A stretch of DNA of 64,000 bases from Trogon surrucura (Eukaryota; Chordata; Aves; Trogoniformes; Trogonidae): positions 10,060,001 through 10,124,000 of the forward strand of contig CM036629.1 in NCBI GenBank assembly GCA_020746105.1, read 5' to 3'. The position numbers and the translations under genes were made by a program. The notes under the pieces were generated by a model, which did not search any database, was not told the origin of the DNA, and was given only the letters and a program-made list of their open reading frames with translations. Of the stretch, positions 28,088-40,782 are shown piece after piece (position 1 is the first letter of the stretch; every line of letters starts with the position of its first letter).

Positions 28088-31000
28088 GTGAGGCCTCGGC
28101 CGGGCCCGCCGGGGAAGGGGCAGTAGTGGCGGGGGGGCCGGGTGGGTCCTGGCAGGCCGGCGGGGCGCCCTGGGGCGGAGGGGCTCGCCGGCCGCCTGGG
28201 CGAGGGCAGGTGCTCCGCTGCCGGGGCTCTGGCGCAAGGCGGGGGCGGAACCGTGCGCGGAGTCGGAGGCGGTGGGCGTCGGCCCCCGTGGGCGGCGGGT
28301 GACTGTCGGGGCTGTCCGAGCCCCTCAGCGTGGCTCCGGCGTTCGCCGCCGCTCTTCGGCGGCCCCTCGGGCAGCTCCGGCGCGCCCGTGCGGGACACGC
28401 TGTGCGTGCGCTGTCCCGCACTGGCCTCCCGCCTGGCCGAGCGGGGTTCGGAGGTCGCTCGCAGCCGCCTTGCCCCCGCCGGGGCGGCGGACTCTGTGCC
28501 GTGTCCCGCTCCCGCCGCAGCGCGCCCGGCCCGGCTTCCTGTTTGCTGCCCGCCGGGCCTGGGCTGGCGCCGGTGCTGCGGTCCCCGCCGCCGCGATCCC
28601 GCGTGTGCGGTGTCGGTGCGAGAAACCGACGCCGACGGAGCCGTTTGGTTTCGAAGGGAGGGAGGAGGGGGAGAATCTCGGCGGTCTCCGTGCCGCTGTG
28701 AGGCAGTGTTTATGCGGAGTAAAGAATTGTTGCCGTTGCAGTCTCTGCTTGGAATGTGGATGAAATCTCCAGTTCCTCTGGCCGGGTAGCGTGATAGTTA
28801 CAATGTGCCGAAGGATTTCTGCGAGACGTGCAGAGTTGTTTATGTGCTGGTACTGTTTAGTAGCTATGTAATGTGTTAAAAATATAATGAACTTAGTAAT
28901 TTATGCAATGCAGTTTGCCCTTCGGGTGACTAACGTGCCTAAGGCTGCTCGGGAGAGCGCTGTGTTGTTTTCTCAGGGGCTGGTTTAGAAAGAGCAAAAC
29001 TGAGCCCTTCGCTGCAATTTCTGTCGTGTACTCCCAATGTATGTGTGAGCTGTTGTTTATGTCTCACTGCAGTTTTGTTATGTGTGAAAAACTGCGTTAC
29101 TTAATCGCTCATAACAGCTGATTTCACTGTTACCATATCACGAGCTTATCTTCATTTGCGCTTTTTACGGGTAACGATGCTATTATTGAAAATAGGCCAG
29201 TTTGTTACAGCAGCGCTCCTCGGCTGGAACAATAGCAGAGCGCTGCAGAAGGCTGCTGTGAGGCTCGGGGTAGGGGGAGAGGCTTTTCCATGTAGTTATG
29301 GGAAACACATTCTGTTATTTGACCCTGAAACTTGACTGGCATACACTATTTTAGCTATACTTTAAAAAAAAAAAAAATCTCGTTCAATTTTTCTTCGCTT
29401 ATAAAATTTTTAAAAAAAGTAATCTTATTTGGGCTGACTTGAACAGTTTTTTTTTTTAATAAGGCTTCTACGCATTCTGGAACAGCTTGGAATGTTAAGC
29501 TGCATGGGGGCATCCTTTCATGTTTTAAGCAACAGACGAACTGCTGCAAATACTCATGTGTTAAGCACCTCACTGAAGCACTGGTTTTGAGAAGAAAATT
29601 GTTTGACAATTTATAGTTATTCAGTTGGTGAAAGAAGAAAGTAAAACGTGTGAGAAGTTGAATATGAGTGGTGGTGGGTTTTTTGTGTTTGTTTTTTGAA
29701 ATAAGTATAGTGAATGTCAAACCACCAACAGCAGGCAGAGGGAGTATGCGATTATAGGCTTTTTAAGGTTTGTTCTGCACTTTAAAACTGAAACACACAA
29801 ATGCATATGGTCAGTGTAGATTTTTCTGTTAGCAACTTAAGCAGCTAACATGGAATTAATGTGTGTATGTGTCCTGCCCTGGCACAAGTGCTTCTTGTTT
29901 TCTAATGTCAAATGTTTGAGAGAGGACAAGAAATTAAAACCTACAGTAGAGGTCAGTCCTTTTCAGAGCATGGGAAACCTCTTGTGTTACTCCTAAGTGG
30001 TTGTGTCTTGTACTAGCATTTTTAAAATGTTTTTGTGAACAAGGACTTTGCATTTGTTTCCGATTTCTTCACTACAAGTGGCATGCATGGAAATATTTAG
30101 ACAGCCACAAATATTGGAACGTAATATTGAGCAACACTTCAACTCTCTCTGTTGAATTTCAGACTCCTTCTGTTTCAGCTCTTTTCTGTTTCATACTCTT
30201 TCTGTTGATTTTTTTTTTTGTGAATTTAGATGATATGTAATGGCCATTCAGACTTTTTAAAAAATAAAAATAATCTTATTTTGATTGTGTTTTTGCAGCC
30301 AAAGCACAGTCTCATTAAGCTTAGGAGCCTGAAATACTTTGAGTCACGTAAAATAAATAATTACCACTTCTTAATTTAGCTTCAAGTAAACTTTCTTGCA
30401 TGAGAAACTAAATTTCTTAGGTTAGGAAGATGTTAAGCAGAGTAAAATAGTGTTTGTAGGACTATATTGCCTTAATTATGCTTCTGGATGTTATCAGTGT
30501 AGGTCTTCAAAAGATACTTGATAGATTTCAGTGAATAAGACCCCTTCCACCTAATCCTCGAAATTACACCCCCCCCCCCCCCAACCATGTGCCAAACCTG
30601 TAACACAGGATCAATACTGTTCTCTTACTTATAGTTAAGTTCTGGATCTGTTCCAATCCCCTTAGGTAGTTTTCCCCCAATTCTTTCTAGGCTGAGCCTG
30701 GAAATGTGATTATTGGAGAGACCCAGGTTTTCAAAAAATGGTTTTAATGGTACTCTTATGCCATTTTAACAGTACAGGCAAATTAATTGCTGGATCTTAT
30801 ACTGATACTTATACTGACATATGAACAAAAAGATCAGCGTGCACACAAGTCTGCTAAATTCTGAGCTTTAAGGTTCAATAAACCTTGATTAGAATTGTTT
30901 TTCTTATGTCAGTGTCCCCGGAAAGGGAATTAAAGTCTCTTGTTACATAAAACTTGTGAGTCGTTCATAGTGTGAAGTACAGGAGTTAAGATGTCCTACA

Positions 31001-34000
31001 GAAAGTAAAATAATTTGTTTATTCTGAGTAGCAGTTAAAATTCCCCTTTACCAATTCATGTGCTAATTTTGCAGAGTTTTTTTTTTTAAGCCAGCAGAAC
31101 ACTGGGACTTGATTCTTCTGCCATGTCTGGTAAAACTGAGCAGGCAATCATGATTCTTTACTCTGGACTCTGGCAAACTTGTAGAGACCTGTCTTAAAGA
31201 ATTACGTGTGAGAAATTACCTCCTGCTTTTTTCCCCTCCACTGTCGTGCTTCAACATGACTTGACTTTAATATGTTATGTTAATCTCTTCCAGATCTCTG
31301 TTTAAACTTGCTTTGATTTGTATTTTCAGTCTTAAACCTAATCAAAGCAGTATGGTGTATTCCTTAATTCTTTAAAAGACCTCAAAAGATTTTGGCTTTA
31401 ACTGAGGATAGTGAGGTTTATATTTTATCAGCATCACTTTTTTTGATTTCTCAGAGTAAGCTCTTTGTCATTTTTTCACAAAAGTATGGCATTTCCAGAT
31501 TTTTCTCATCTTGTTTTAAATTGTCCTATGCTGGGGGAATGTACTACTCCCAACTGCTTAACTGATCAGGAGGAGCACTGTAGTGGCTCAAACTCTTCAG
31601 GCTGTGGTCAGCTTTTGACTGGTTAGGGTAAGTTATTTGCATTTTGAATTAACTATGTTCTTCTGTAACCACCCAGCCTTGCCTACTGCGCTGTTGTAGA
31701 GTGGGATATGAATGCATCTGTTTTGCTTTGGGCTCTCTTGTGCCTCTTGTTTAAAGCTACTCCTGCTCTCTAAAGGAGTTGCTTTCAAATGCTTTTGAAA
31801 ATAAATACATTCAGAATGTACTGACAGTTTTAACTTTTTTTTTCTTTTTCTCTAAAGTAAATGAAGGAAGCAAAACTGGGCATGTCTGGCTGACTTATCT
31901 GAGGATATTTGAGAGCTCTGAAGAGAAATTGCATTTCTATTCTAACTCACCCTTGCTTTAACGTTCTCTGCTTTCCCCCACCCCCTTTGTGACAGTCCTG
32001 GAAAAAGGACTTATAGTACAAAGTGGTCACAACAGGTGTACATTTCAAACTCAATTTTTAAGTGCATAAAGAAAAGATCTGGTGAGTGATTCACAGGAGA
32101 ACCTGTTTTTGCTACATTTAAATACAATTGCATAATAGTACAGGCCATAGTTTGCAGTACAGACTGAATTTGAAGAGGTATCTCCGAGGTCAAAACATGA
32201 GTTCTAGGTGTTTGTTTTTTTCTTCATCGGACAGGAATTTTGTCCTAATTTGAAATGATCTGAAATATTTTTCTTTTGTTTTCTCAGGTTCCTGTTGCGT
32301 GTAAATCATGTCCCTGTGGCTACATATTTATTAGTCGAAAACTCTTGCATGCTAAACGCACTGAGAGATCACCACCCATCACAGGTAATACTTACAGAGA
32401 TGGGAAGAGGCAGACAAGGGTTCTTTCCCTTTATTTCTTGGAGGCAAAGCACAGAGTATTTTACTTCTCTGTGTAAATTCACTGTTTTCAGTTTACTTTT
32501 CTCTTGAATTTGTGTATGGTAGATTTTGAATATGTTTTTCTTGAATTTTGAAGGAGGAAAAGCTGGTGTTTTCAGTCTTACTTCCTTTGTACTTGTGATG
32601 TTGGCATTTAGTCTGTGTATATTCTAACTGTGCACATTGGTTACTGAAAAATAACTTCACACAGAACCTGTTTTGAAGCTAAATTTCTAGAGGTGCCGAA
32701 GGGGTCGGATTTGAGTAACATGCTAACTGAAGCTGGGTTTTCTGAAAGCAAAAATTGGTCACATGTTTAATATAAAACTGGGTGGGTCTTGCTTCTCTCC
32801 TCATGTGTTAAAAGAAAATATAGTGTATTTGTGGTGTCTAACTGTGTCTTTTGTTGTTGATGGGCACAGTAAGAAGTTGGTTAAGTGTGTATTCTGTCAT
32901 GGTTAACATTGTCCTTGTGTTTGTTTTTATCATGTCCTTAAGTTCTAGTAGAAATTAGTCAGAACAAACACCTATCAGGGAAGATGTTTAAAAAATGTAT
33001 AATCTATAAGGTCTACTTCTAAAAATTATCTAGCTGGCCTACAAAACGAAAGCTAAGTGTTTGATATTTTGTATCACTATTTTAAAGGATACTTGTATTT
33101 TACCAGTAGGAGTTATATGATACTGTGCTAGATGACTGAAATGTCAAGGTGGAGGGGTTTAAGCGTTGTCTGCGGTAGTTTGGCAGTGTTGGTCCATTTT
33201 CTTTCCCTCTCCTTGATTGTTGATAAAGTAGTTACCAAAGGAAGCTGAAGGTCATAATGTGGTAGAGCAGAGCTCTTGTATAGCACAGCTTTGTACTTAG
33301 GAAATGCACCAGCAGAGGAAGAACCCTGTGCAGGAATGTCTGCTGGGGGCCATGCTGCTGGAAATCAACTTTGCAGGAAAGGTCCTTGGTGAGGAGCAGG
33401 TTGTACATGAGCCAGCAACGTGCCCTTGCAGCTAAGGTTTTTCTGGGCTGCATTAGACAAAGTATTGCCAGAAGGTCAAGGGAGGGTATCCTTCCCCTCT
33501 ACTCAGAGCTAGTGAGGCCACACCTGGAGTAATGTGTCCAGTTCTGAGTTCCCCGATACAAGAGAGGCATGGACATACTGGAGAGAGTCCAGTGAAGGGC
33601 CACGAACATGATCACAGAATCACAGAATGTTAGGGGTTGGAAGGGACCTCAGAAGATCGTCTAGTCCAACCCCCTGCCAGAGCAGGATCACCTGCAGGTG
33701 ATAAAGGTACTAGAGCATCTTCTCTCTGAGGAAAGTCTGAGAGAGCTGGGACTGTTCAGCCTGGAGAAGAGAAGGCTCAGAGGAATCTTATCCGTGTTTA
33801 TAAATACCTGAAGAAAGGGTGCAAAGAAGATGGAGTCAGACTCTCGTGCTCAGTGACAGGACAAGAGGCAGAGGGCACAAACGTAAACACAGACTGCTCC
33901 TTCTGAACATCAGGAGACACTTTTTTACTGGGAGGGTGACCAAGCACTGGCCCAGGTTGCCCAGAGAGTTGTGGAGTCTCAGTCCTTGGAGGTACTGAAA

Positions 34001-37000
34001 AGCCAGCTGGATGTCATCCTGGCCAGCAGGCTTTTGGTGGCCCTACTTGAGCAGAGGGGTTGGACACGTTGGTCTCCAGAGGTCCCTTGACACCTCAACA
34101 TTTTTGTGATATTGTGGACTATAGCTTTTGTATTAACATGAGTGACAAGTTACCCTGCTGTCCAGTTGGTACCCTGTGTCTTGGGATGCCTGTGGCAAAA
34201 GGAAACCAGTTCCCAGAAAGATGTAGTGGGAGACTGTTTGTCTACACTGTGCTCATAAGGTAACCGCAACTTGGTGCTGCAGCCTTGCAAATGTGCAGCA
34301 GTCTGTGTTCAATAGTGTGCAGTGGTGATTGTACTATTTTCAGTGCTCGGGCTCATTAATCTGTACTTAACGTACAGGTGAAACTCTTAAGTATTATGAG
34401 ACCTTGTCATAAGCTAGATTTGGTGGGACGTGTGTGCCGTGCAGTGTGGCATTTACTGACTGCATCGTTGACTCGGGATTTCAGTTTGTGTGAGCATCGA
34501 AAGAAAAAGTACTTTATTGTTTTCCTAAGTGATAAACTATTTTTTTTTTATCTAGTGGAAACATGCAGTATGTTGTCTTGATGGCTGTGATCTGTTCGTA
34601 TTTTTTTCGTACTGTAGGAGACTGAACTTCTTGTAATAGCAGTGAACTAGCAAATGTCTCATGTTGCAAAGTGCATTTGAAGTAATTAAAGGCTTGTGTC
34701 ATTCTGGATCTGACACCTTAATTTCTGCATGAATATCATGCAGATGCAGTTGTTCTGCAAAGGTATAGACATCTAACTCAGAGATTCGAGGAACAAAGGG
34801 GGTTAGGTGTGGTGAGCACTAAGCGTAAATTAAGAACAAAGGTGAAGGCGACCCTAGATGACACTATCTTTATTCATTTACACAGAAAACAAGAGTGAGG
34901 CCAAAAGGAGACGGACAGAGAGAGTTAAGCGAGAGAAGATAAATTCTGCAGTAAATAAAGACTTAGAAAACCGAAAAAGATCCAGGTCTAACAGCCATTC
35001 AGATCATAGCAGACGAGGAAGAGGAAGACCTAAGAGTGCCTCAACCAAAAAGCACGAGGAAGAAAGAGGTATGAGAACTGCACAAATACGTTAATGGGGT
35101 TTTCTTTTTTTATGAAGACTTTTTTTTTTTATCATAAGCCTTTATTACCATACAAATCATTTAAGTAACTATACTAGTTCAGCCTATACCTGTTATCTTC
35201 ATTAGTATGGGGAAGGGACTGTTACACATCTGTAGAGACTTCTGGTTTGTTTTAGTGTCTGATTGGAACTAACACCAAAGAGCTAAGTCTCTGGTTTTAG
35301 CCATTGTAATGAGTTTCAGCATGTAGGTTGAAAGCTGTTGGACTGTAGTGCTTAGTAGGTTTGGGGTTTTGTTGTTTTGGTTTTGTTGTTGTTGGTTCTT
35401 GTTTTGTTTTTTTTTTTAAAATATTACTGCTCTATATCACCAGGACAAACAATATAATGATTTTGTTATCAGAAAGTAATTAGGATGACTGAACTGCTTT
35501 AAAAGTTCATTGAAACCTTTGGAAGGCCAAAGTAGAAAAGGGCATCTTGAATCACTACTATGACCCAAGTTTTTGTCTTATATTTCTGCAGAGTAACACT
35601 CTAGAGGAAAGGATGCCTCCTTCCTTATTAAGGTTCCTTGATTACCTGCTGTTTTTAATCTGTATACAATAAACAGACTGTTACATGCACTAGAGTAGTT
35701 TTGGAGCCCTTCGAGTATGTGACTGTCACTTAGGATTCCTATTTCTTTAAGAGCCAGTTGACACTGCGTTTGGTATCTGTGGGTTTGGAGATAGTAATTT
35801 TAGGCCTGAAAAATGAATCCAAAACTTACCATGGGCTAAAAAAGGCTGGAAAGCAGATGGGAGGGGAAGAACAAGACCTTATATAAATATTCAAAAGGTC
35901 TTGTTCTTAAAGGTACTGAAACCTTCAAACATACCTTCTAGTATAACTTAGGAATGCAGTTGTGTTTTTCTTTGCCTTATTTGTTAAAAAGGGTGTTAAT
36001 CCATGTGAGATTTTTTTAACTTCTAACTTTTCAAAATCAATTTTGTTGTCTCTACTGTTTAATGTAAATCTGTTCTTTCTTAAAGTTTCTTTCCTATAAA
36101 AACAAAGTCTAAATTGGTATTTGTGGTTATTTTAATGCTTTGGCTGTGGAAAGAGGAGATCGAATTTCATTTCTTTACATTTTCTGGATTGCAGTTGCTT
36201 TACTGTAATAGGAATACACTTACAGTATCTAATCTCTTCGCTGTTGCGTTGTAACTCATTGATGTATGTGGCCTTACAGAATATAGAGCTTTCCTGTTTG
36301 TTATTGACCCAAGCTAGACCTATAGCATTTCTAGGCATTTTGCTGCCAGTGTAGTTCATACACAGCTTTGGTTTGAAAATTCCTGCAAGCTGGCTGAGTT
36401 GCCCTATAAGAGTAAAAATCTTTCCCGTGCCCTAAAAATAGAGGAAAGCAATCAAAAGATACAAAGATAAGTTCTTTTTATGTGTGTTTTATAGTCTGAA
36501 AAAAGCATGAATTTGAAAGCATAAGGGATATTTAGAGAACACATTTTCCTCTCTAAAACTAGGCTGAATGTCTTTAACCTCTTGCTGCGTACTCTGAAGC
36601 ATGACAACATGCCAGTGCTCTGAGGTAGAAAACTGGAAATATGGATGCAGTGAGATCTTTGCACGGGAGTGAATGTGTGGTGTGTTGTTTTCTTGGCATT
36701 TGATTTTGTGGTGTTTGTGGGGTTTTTTTGGAAGGGGATTGTTTTGTTTTTTAAAGTTGGATTGCACCTGAGGAGATTGCCTTCACCTTGTTGTTCTGTC
36801 CTACCATCTTCCTTACTTGGTATTGTGACTGCTGCTACTATGTCTTCTTCAAACTTTCCTGCAGAGCTGGGACAGACCTTGGCATCACACCCATTTGTAA
36901 TTATCTTTGCTCCCTAGCAGTACAGCACGCCTTACTCTTCAGGAATAAGTGGGCTTAGGACATTTTCTTACTTCTGACTTATTTCTGGTTTTGTCAGACC

Positions 37001-40000
37001 ATAATGTGTGTAGACTACTGTGATGATTACTGGGTCGATTTAAAAAAACAAATGCAAAGCAAATAAAATGTTGATATACATGGCTGTCACAGGTAGAAAA
37101 ACCAATTCCGAAGAGAACCCATCATTTCATAAGTAATTGCTATAAAGCAAGTTAACACTGACTTCTCCCTTCTCAAGTGACTTGTGAAATGGGCTTTGCC
37201 TGCTGTGAAGCAATTAGCGGGGATTTTAGAACTATTACTCCTTTACCAAACTTGCTGCTTGATGGTGTTTGCATAAAAGTATAGTAAGCAACTTCTCATT
37301 CTTTTACAATTAAGGTGCTTTTTGTGTGACTCATTGCTAAACCTCGTATCAGCCTGTGGAGTGTTGAAAGTCAGCTCTGGAGTGCAAGACATAAGCAAAG
37401 TGTTAGACTTTATCTTATTTCCTGGTCTATTATATTTTTCTAGGATATTTTAGGAACATGTTACTTGCCCCTAGAGATTGTGCTGCTATTCTTTCCCACA
37501 AAAGATTTAAAAAGAAGCAACTGCTTTGCAAAGCTATCAATCATTTGGTGCCTCTTAGGCTTCTGCAATGCCTAATGCATTTGTAGATGGAAAAACAGGA
37601 GGACAGAGAACACCTGAATTACAGTATCGTGCAATTACAGTATCATGTCCATTTGAAGATGACCCAGCTGTGAAAATTTTCTTCCTAAAGACACCTGTGA
37701 CATCTGTAGCTTTGCTTCCTTGCTTGTCATTCTCTTTTCAAATGTAGTGTGTTTGTTCCCAGTTATATCTGTGCCTTTGACTAGTTCTTTTGTATCTTTT
37801 GACTGGTTCACATTTTTCATTAGAGCAAAGAGATACAGGATTCAACAGCAATTAAGAAGAATAGGAGAAGCAAAAGGGCCGTTTAAAATTAGCTGGTTTT
37901 CCTGCAGATTTAGTAAGGAGTGGAGAGAGAGGAAGGAGGAAGCTGATGTAGATTGAGAGGTTATGGCAGAGTGCGGGGACCTGGAGGATACTCCCATCAC
38001 ATGTTTCAGAGCCATGTGATAACCCCAGAAAACAGGAACTTCTCCTTGCAGGCTTGGCTTATTCAGAATTGTCAATTTCTTTGTCAGAAATGCTACTATA
38101 TGCTTTGAAAATAGAAGGAAATTATTACAAAGTGTTTCTAATTTTATGGTGATGGTATTTTTTTTCTGGGTGAGACTGTGATACCCAGCTAGACCGGTTC
38201 CCAGGCTGCCTTGTTATCTTGGTAACAATCTTGACTATATTAAAACAATCAAAAAACCCTCTCATATGCTGGAGGAAGTGGTGGTGGTTATTCTGAAAGA
38301 AGTTACCATCAAGTAAGACTCAGTAAAACTGGCCCATGGGAATCTCGTGGGTTGCAGGAGATCTGGAGATGTGAGACATGCTCCAGAAAAACTGAATGTT
38401 TTCAGCTAAATGGTCTCTTAGTTGTATGGCAAAAGACTTAGTATTTTTAACATCTTAGAGAAATGATATTGCGACTGTGTAAGACAGTCTTTTGCTAATT
38501 ATAGAGAAATGAGTAAAAACTACTTTCAGATAAGATTAAAGTGGAAAGTTTTAATGGTGTCTGTAGAAACCACAGTATCGTATGAGTAGCATATGATAAA
38601 ATGCTGTGCAGGTGCAAGCTCTTCACCAGTTACTGATAAGAACTGGAATTGTCTTTCAAAATGTGTAACGCTTGCAAACCTGTGTTAATCCTCAATACTG
38701 TTTGATATCAAAATTTCAGTTCTTTAAAGCTGAAGTACTTTAAAGTACTTTAAAGCCAGTACTTTGGGAGGGCAGGAGGAAAGGGAAACTTGAGAATTTT
38801 TTGTCCTAAGTCTACAATCTATTAAAAGTACCCAGGGGGAAGAAATAAGTATTTTTATATTTTGCTGCGTCCTGACATTATTCAGGTGGCTGTATTTGTT
38901 TGGATTGGAAATATGAAAAAAGAGGAAGGGTTTAGGTATGAAAATAGAAAAGGTTAATGTGGAATAAACTGTGTGTAGTGTCTGTACTCAGAACAACTCC
39001 CAGCATTGTTAATTTGTAAATGGTGGGAGGGAGGAAGTGGAGCCACCCAGACTGAGTGTACGTATAGAAACTGATCTGTCTTAAACTACAGGGTAGTACT
39101 TGATGTGAAATTCAGTTTCTTAGCTTTCATTTCAAACTCAGTACACTGGAGAATATTGTCTTGCATAGCCGGGGAACCAGCAGAAATCACTTACATTTCA
39201 AATATCAGACATGCTTTGGTTTGTCTTACTTTGCTAAGCAAGCTGCTTCTTTTCAGATTAAAAACTGATGCATCTTTGTGTATTTAGGCTTCTCACCAAG
39301 CAATTTTACTCGCAGGGAAAGGACAGCTTGTGTGTGATTCAAGTTGTCTAGAAATGTTGAAGTAGAGGGTTTCGCTGCTGTATATCTCTGTATTTGTAAA
39401 AGAGAAAGGATTCTTCAGTTTCTTCCACTTAGGGAAGATGTGAAGCCAAATCTAAAAATGTTGTTATGAATGTGGATCCACTGAAAGAATAACCACCTGA
39501 GCAGGTGGAGATGTGAGATGCTGTGATCCCTTTTCTACATGGTGTTTTTCATTTTTTTTTCTCCCATGCTGCTTTGTCGTTCACTTACCCGTTGCTGCGT
39601 TGGGTGTCTTGGGGGAGCTGTCTGCCAGAGCGGGCTGTGGGCAGAAAGAGTGTGCGCGTGTGTCTGTGTGTTAATGAGACAGAGAGGCCGATCGGGTGAG
39701 TGTTGTGTTGTGAATTAGTACAGGCCACCGTGGAGCTTGGATTAGAGACAGAGTTCCATGGCTAGACACCAACCTTTAAATCTCCATATGTATTTATTTC
39801 TTTGTGTCTATAAGCCTGGTTGTCTGCTGAAAAAGCTGGGGTTTTGGTGGGGTTTTTTTGTTATTTTTTTCCCTTAATTAGTTGTGTTAGCTGCCTGTGG
39901 CTAGCTGAATTGGGATATAAATAGTCATTATCTGGAGTAAGTGTTATTTATGAAATTGTACTATTCTATGAGTTTTGTCACGTGCCGTAGTGTAACTTAG

Positions 40001-40782
40001 TGTACTTGAGCACTGCATTAGGGAATTCAGAGGCTTTTACTTGCTCACTAAGGTGTTAGCATTGTTCTATATCTGGGATAAGGTTGAAAGTCTGAGTGTA
40101 AAAAGTCCAGAAATGTTCATGGTGGCAAATATGAACCTGACTTCTACCATGTGTCTGCTATTTGGATACTGTAATTAAACTCTTGGGTTTCTGTTACTTA
40201 GATGTAAAATAGGTGGATAAATGTTGAATTTAATGAGGATATTGTGAAATAGCTTTGTTTTCTACTATGGGAGGTGTTTATATAAAAAAAAAACAAACAA
40301 CAAAACAACAAGAAAAGCCCAGCCAACCAAACAAAGGCCCCAAATCAAAACCAACCAACCAAAAAGATAACCAAACAAAAAACCAGAGGCACGCTTGAAT
40401 ACTTGTTTGTGTAAGGAAGCAGTGTAATGTTAATGACTCAGTCTTAATCATTAAAGAGCAAATTCAGTCATGCTTATGGATGACTAATTCTGTGACTCTC
40501 CTAGCACCTTTGTGTGCCTCCATTCCTTTCTCCTCTCTCTCAGTCCCTAACTTCTTTTCAATTCCAGTACTCCGTTCCCCATAATTTATTAACTACTATG
40601 TAACTTGCATTAACTTTGGGTAATGGAAGGAGCTTCTAATAGTGACCTTTTTTTCTTCTACAGAGAGACAAGAAAAAGAAGTTGACATGTATGCTAACCT
40701 TTCAGATGAAAAGGCCTTCGTATTTTCAGTGGCCTTGGCGGAAATTAACAGAAAAATTATCAATCAAAGACTTATTCTGTAA
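28022..40782 (+). CDS. C16orf87: UPF0547 protein C16orf87 homologue (4 exons, spliced)
   Basis: Joined from 28022-28087, 32288-32384, 34886-35068 and 40664-40782; 465 nt, 154 residues, the length I recall for human. All introns are GT-AG. Domains: a zinc-ribbon-like Cys cluster (C16-P-E-C19 and C27-K-S-C30-P-C32) in the UPF0547 region; a basic stretch at about 61-72 ([12 protein letters not shown]) that could be a nuclear signal; an RS-rich stretch at about 84-93; an AT-hook-like RRGRGRPKS at 97-105; a conserved tail [20 protein letters not shown] at 130-149. The ATG has A at -3. Function is not settled. The family is expected to be nuclear, and I recall reports linking it to HDAC/MIER complexes, which I cannot verify here. 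The gene runs divergently from GPT2 as in mammals. Confidence 0.97.
28088..32287 (+). other. C16orf87: C16orf87 intron 1
   Basis: 4.2 kb. The first 550 bases are CpG island; the rest is AT-rich. It contains a C14 run at 30569-30582 and T/G tracts such as 29671-29698. No mobile element is recognised. Confidence 0.8.
30569..30582. repeat. Poly-C run (14)
   Basis: Fourteen uninterrupted cytosines in C16orf87 intron 1. The run length is prone to sequencing and assembly error. Confidence 0.9.
32288..32384 (+). CDS. C16orf87: C16orf87 coding exon 2
   Basis: 97 nt after a TTTTCTCAG acceptor. It encodes [20 protein letters not shown], then [12 protein letters not shown], plus one base of a split Glu codon, and ends at GTAATA. 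It supplies the remaining Cys residues of the zinc-ribbon-like motif. Confidence 0.97.
33300..34116 (+). mobile_element. CR1 LINE 3' portion, plus strand (decayed)
   Basis: Recognisable CR1 C-terminal coding text with many lesions: a segment like MSQQRALAA near 33410, CTACTCAGAGCTAGTGAGGC (LYSELVRP-like) near 33500, GAGAGAGTCCAGTGAAGGGC near 33580, TTCAGCCTGGAGAAGAGAAG near 33757, and TTTTTTACTGGGAGGGTGAC near 33920. It ends near CAGAGGTCCCTTGACACCTC. It is older and more diverged than the copy at 57 kb, and is interrupted at 33613-33698. Confidence 0.9.
33613..33698 (-). mobile_element. Nested CR1 3' tail inside another CR1
   Basis: CACAGAATCACAGAATGTTA, then GGGGTTGGAAGGGACCTC and CTAGTCCAACCCCCTGCC, is the reverse complement of a CR1 3' end with two tail octamers. 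It sits between AACATGAT and GATAAAGGTACTAG of the plus-strand CR1, whose text resumes after it. Edges are good to a few bases. Confidence 0.85.
34886..35068 (+). CDS. C16orf87: C16orf87 coding exon 3
   Basis: 183 nt between TTTACACAG and GTATGA. It encodes the basic, arginine/serine-rich middle: [33 protein letters not shown]. It starts and ends one base into a codon, so skipping it would keep the frame. Confidence 0.97.
35867..35908. repeat. Perfect inverted repeat, 14-bp arms, 14-nt loop
   Basis: AAGAACAAGACCTT at 35867-35880 pairs exactly with 35895-35908 around an AT-only-but-one loop. It lies in C16orf87 intron 3. Confidence 0.9.
40288..40384. repeat. A/C-rich low-complexity tract
   Basis: A run of AAC, AACC and AAAC units with hardly any T, 280-375 bases upstream of exon 4. 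It mirrors the GGTTTT-type tracts found elsewhere on the plus strand. Confidence 0.8.
40664..40782 (+). CDS. C16orf87: C16orf87 coding exon 4 with stop codon
   Basis: 119 nt after TTTTCTTCTACAG, encoding the conserved C-terminus ([20 protein letters not shown], then KIINQRLIL) and a TAA stop at 40780-40782. The 3' untranslated region follows in the same exon. Confidence 0.97.

Larger units (their letters stand above)
27220..28640. promoter_or_regulatory. C16orf87: CpG island and promoter region of C16orf87
   Basis: A dense CpG island spanning exon 1 and 0.8 kb upstream. Within it are a CCAAT box at 27756-27760, GC boxes at 27792-27800, 27821-27830, 27918-27926 and 27961-27970 (GGGCGGGGCC occurs twice), and no TATA box. 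This is the layout of a housekeeping promoter. The long frames on both strands (27385-28302, 27649-28398 and others) are GC-rich shadows. Confidence 0.85.
32385..34885 (+). other. C16orf87: C16orf87 intron 2
   Basis: 2.5 kb, with a plus-strand CR1 remnant at about 33300-34116 that itself contains a second CR1 tail. The remainder shows nothing recognisable. Confidence 0.8.
35069..40663 (+). other. C16orf87: C16orf87 intron 3
   Basis: 5.6 kb. It contains a 14-bp perfect inverted repeat at 35867-35908, T/G tracts at 35358-35418 and 36697-36756, and an A/C-rich low-complexity block at 40288-40384. No mobile element is recognised. Confidence 0.8.

Noticed and set aside
27385-28302. 305-codon plus frame and 249-codon minus frame over C16orf87 exon 1
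   Set aside because: CpG-island shadows; the true exon is the short 28022-28087 frame, which matches C16orf87 and ends at a donor.
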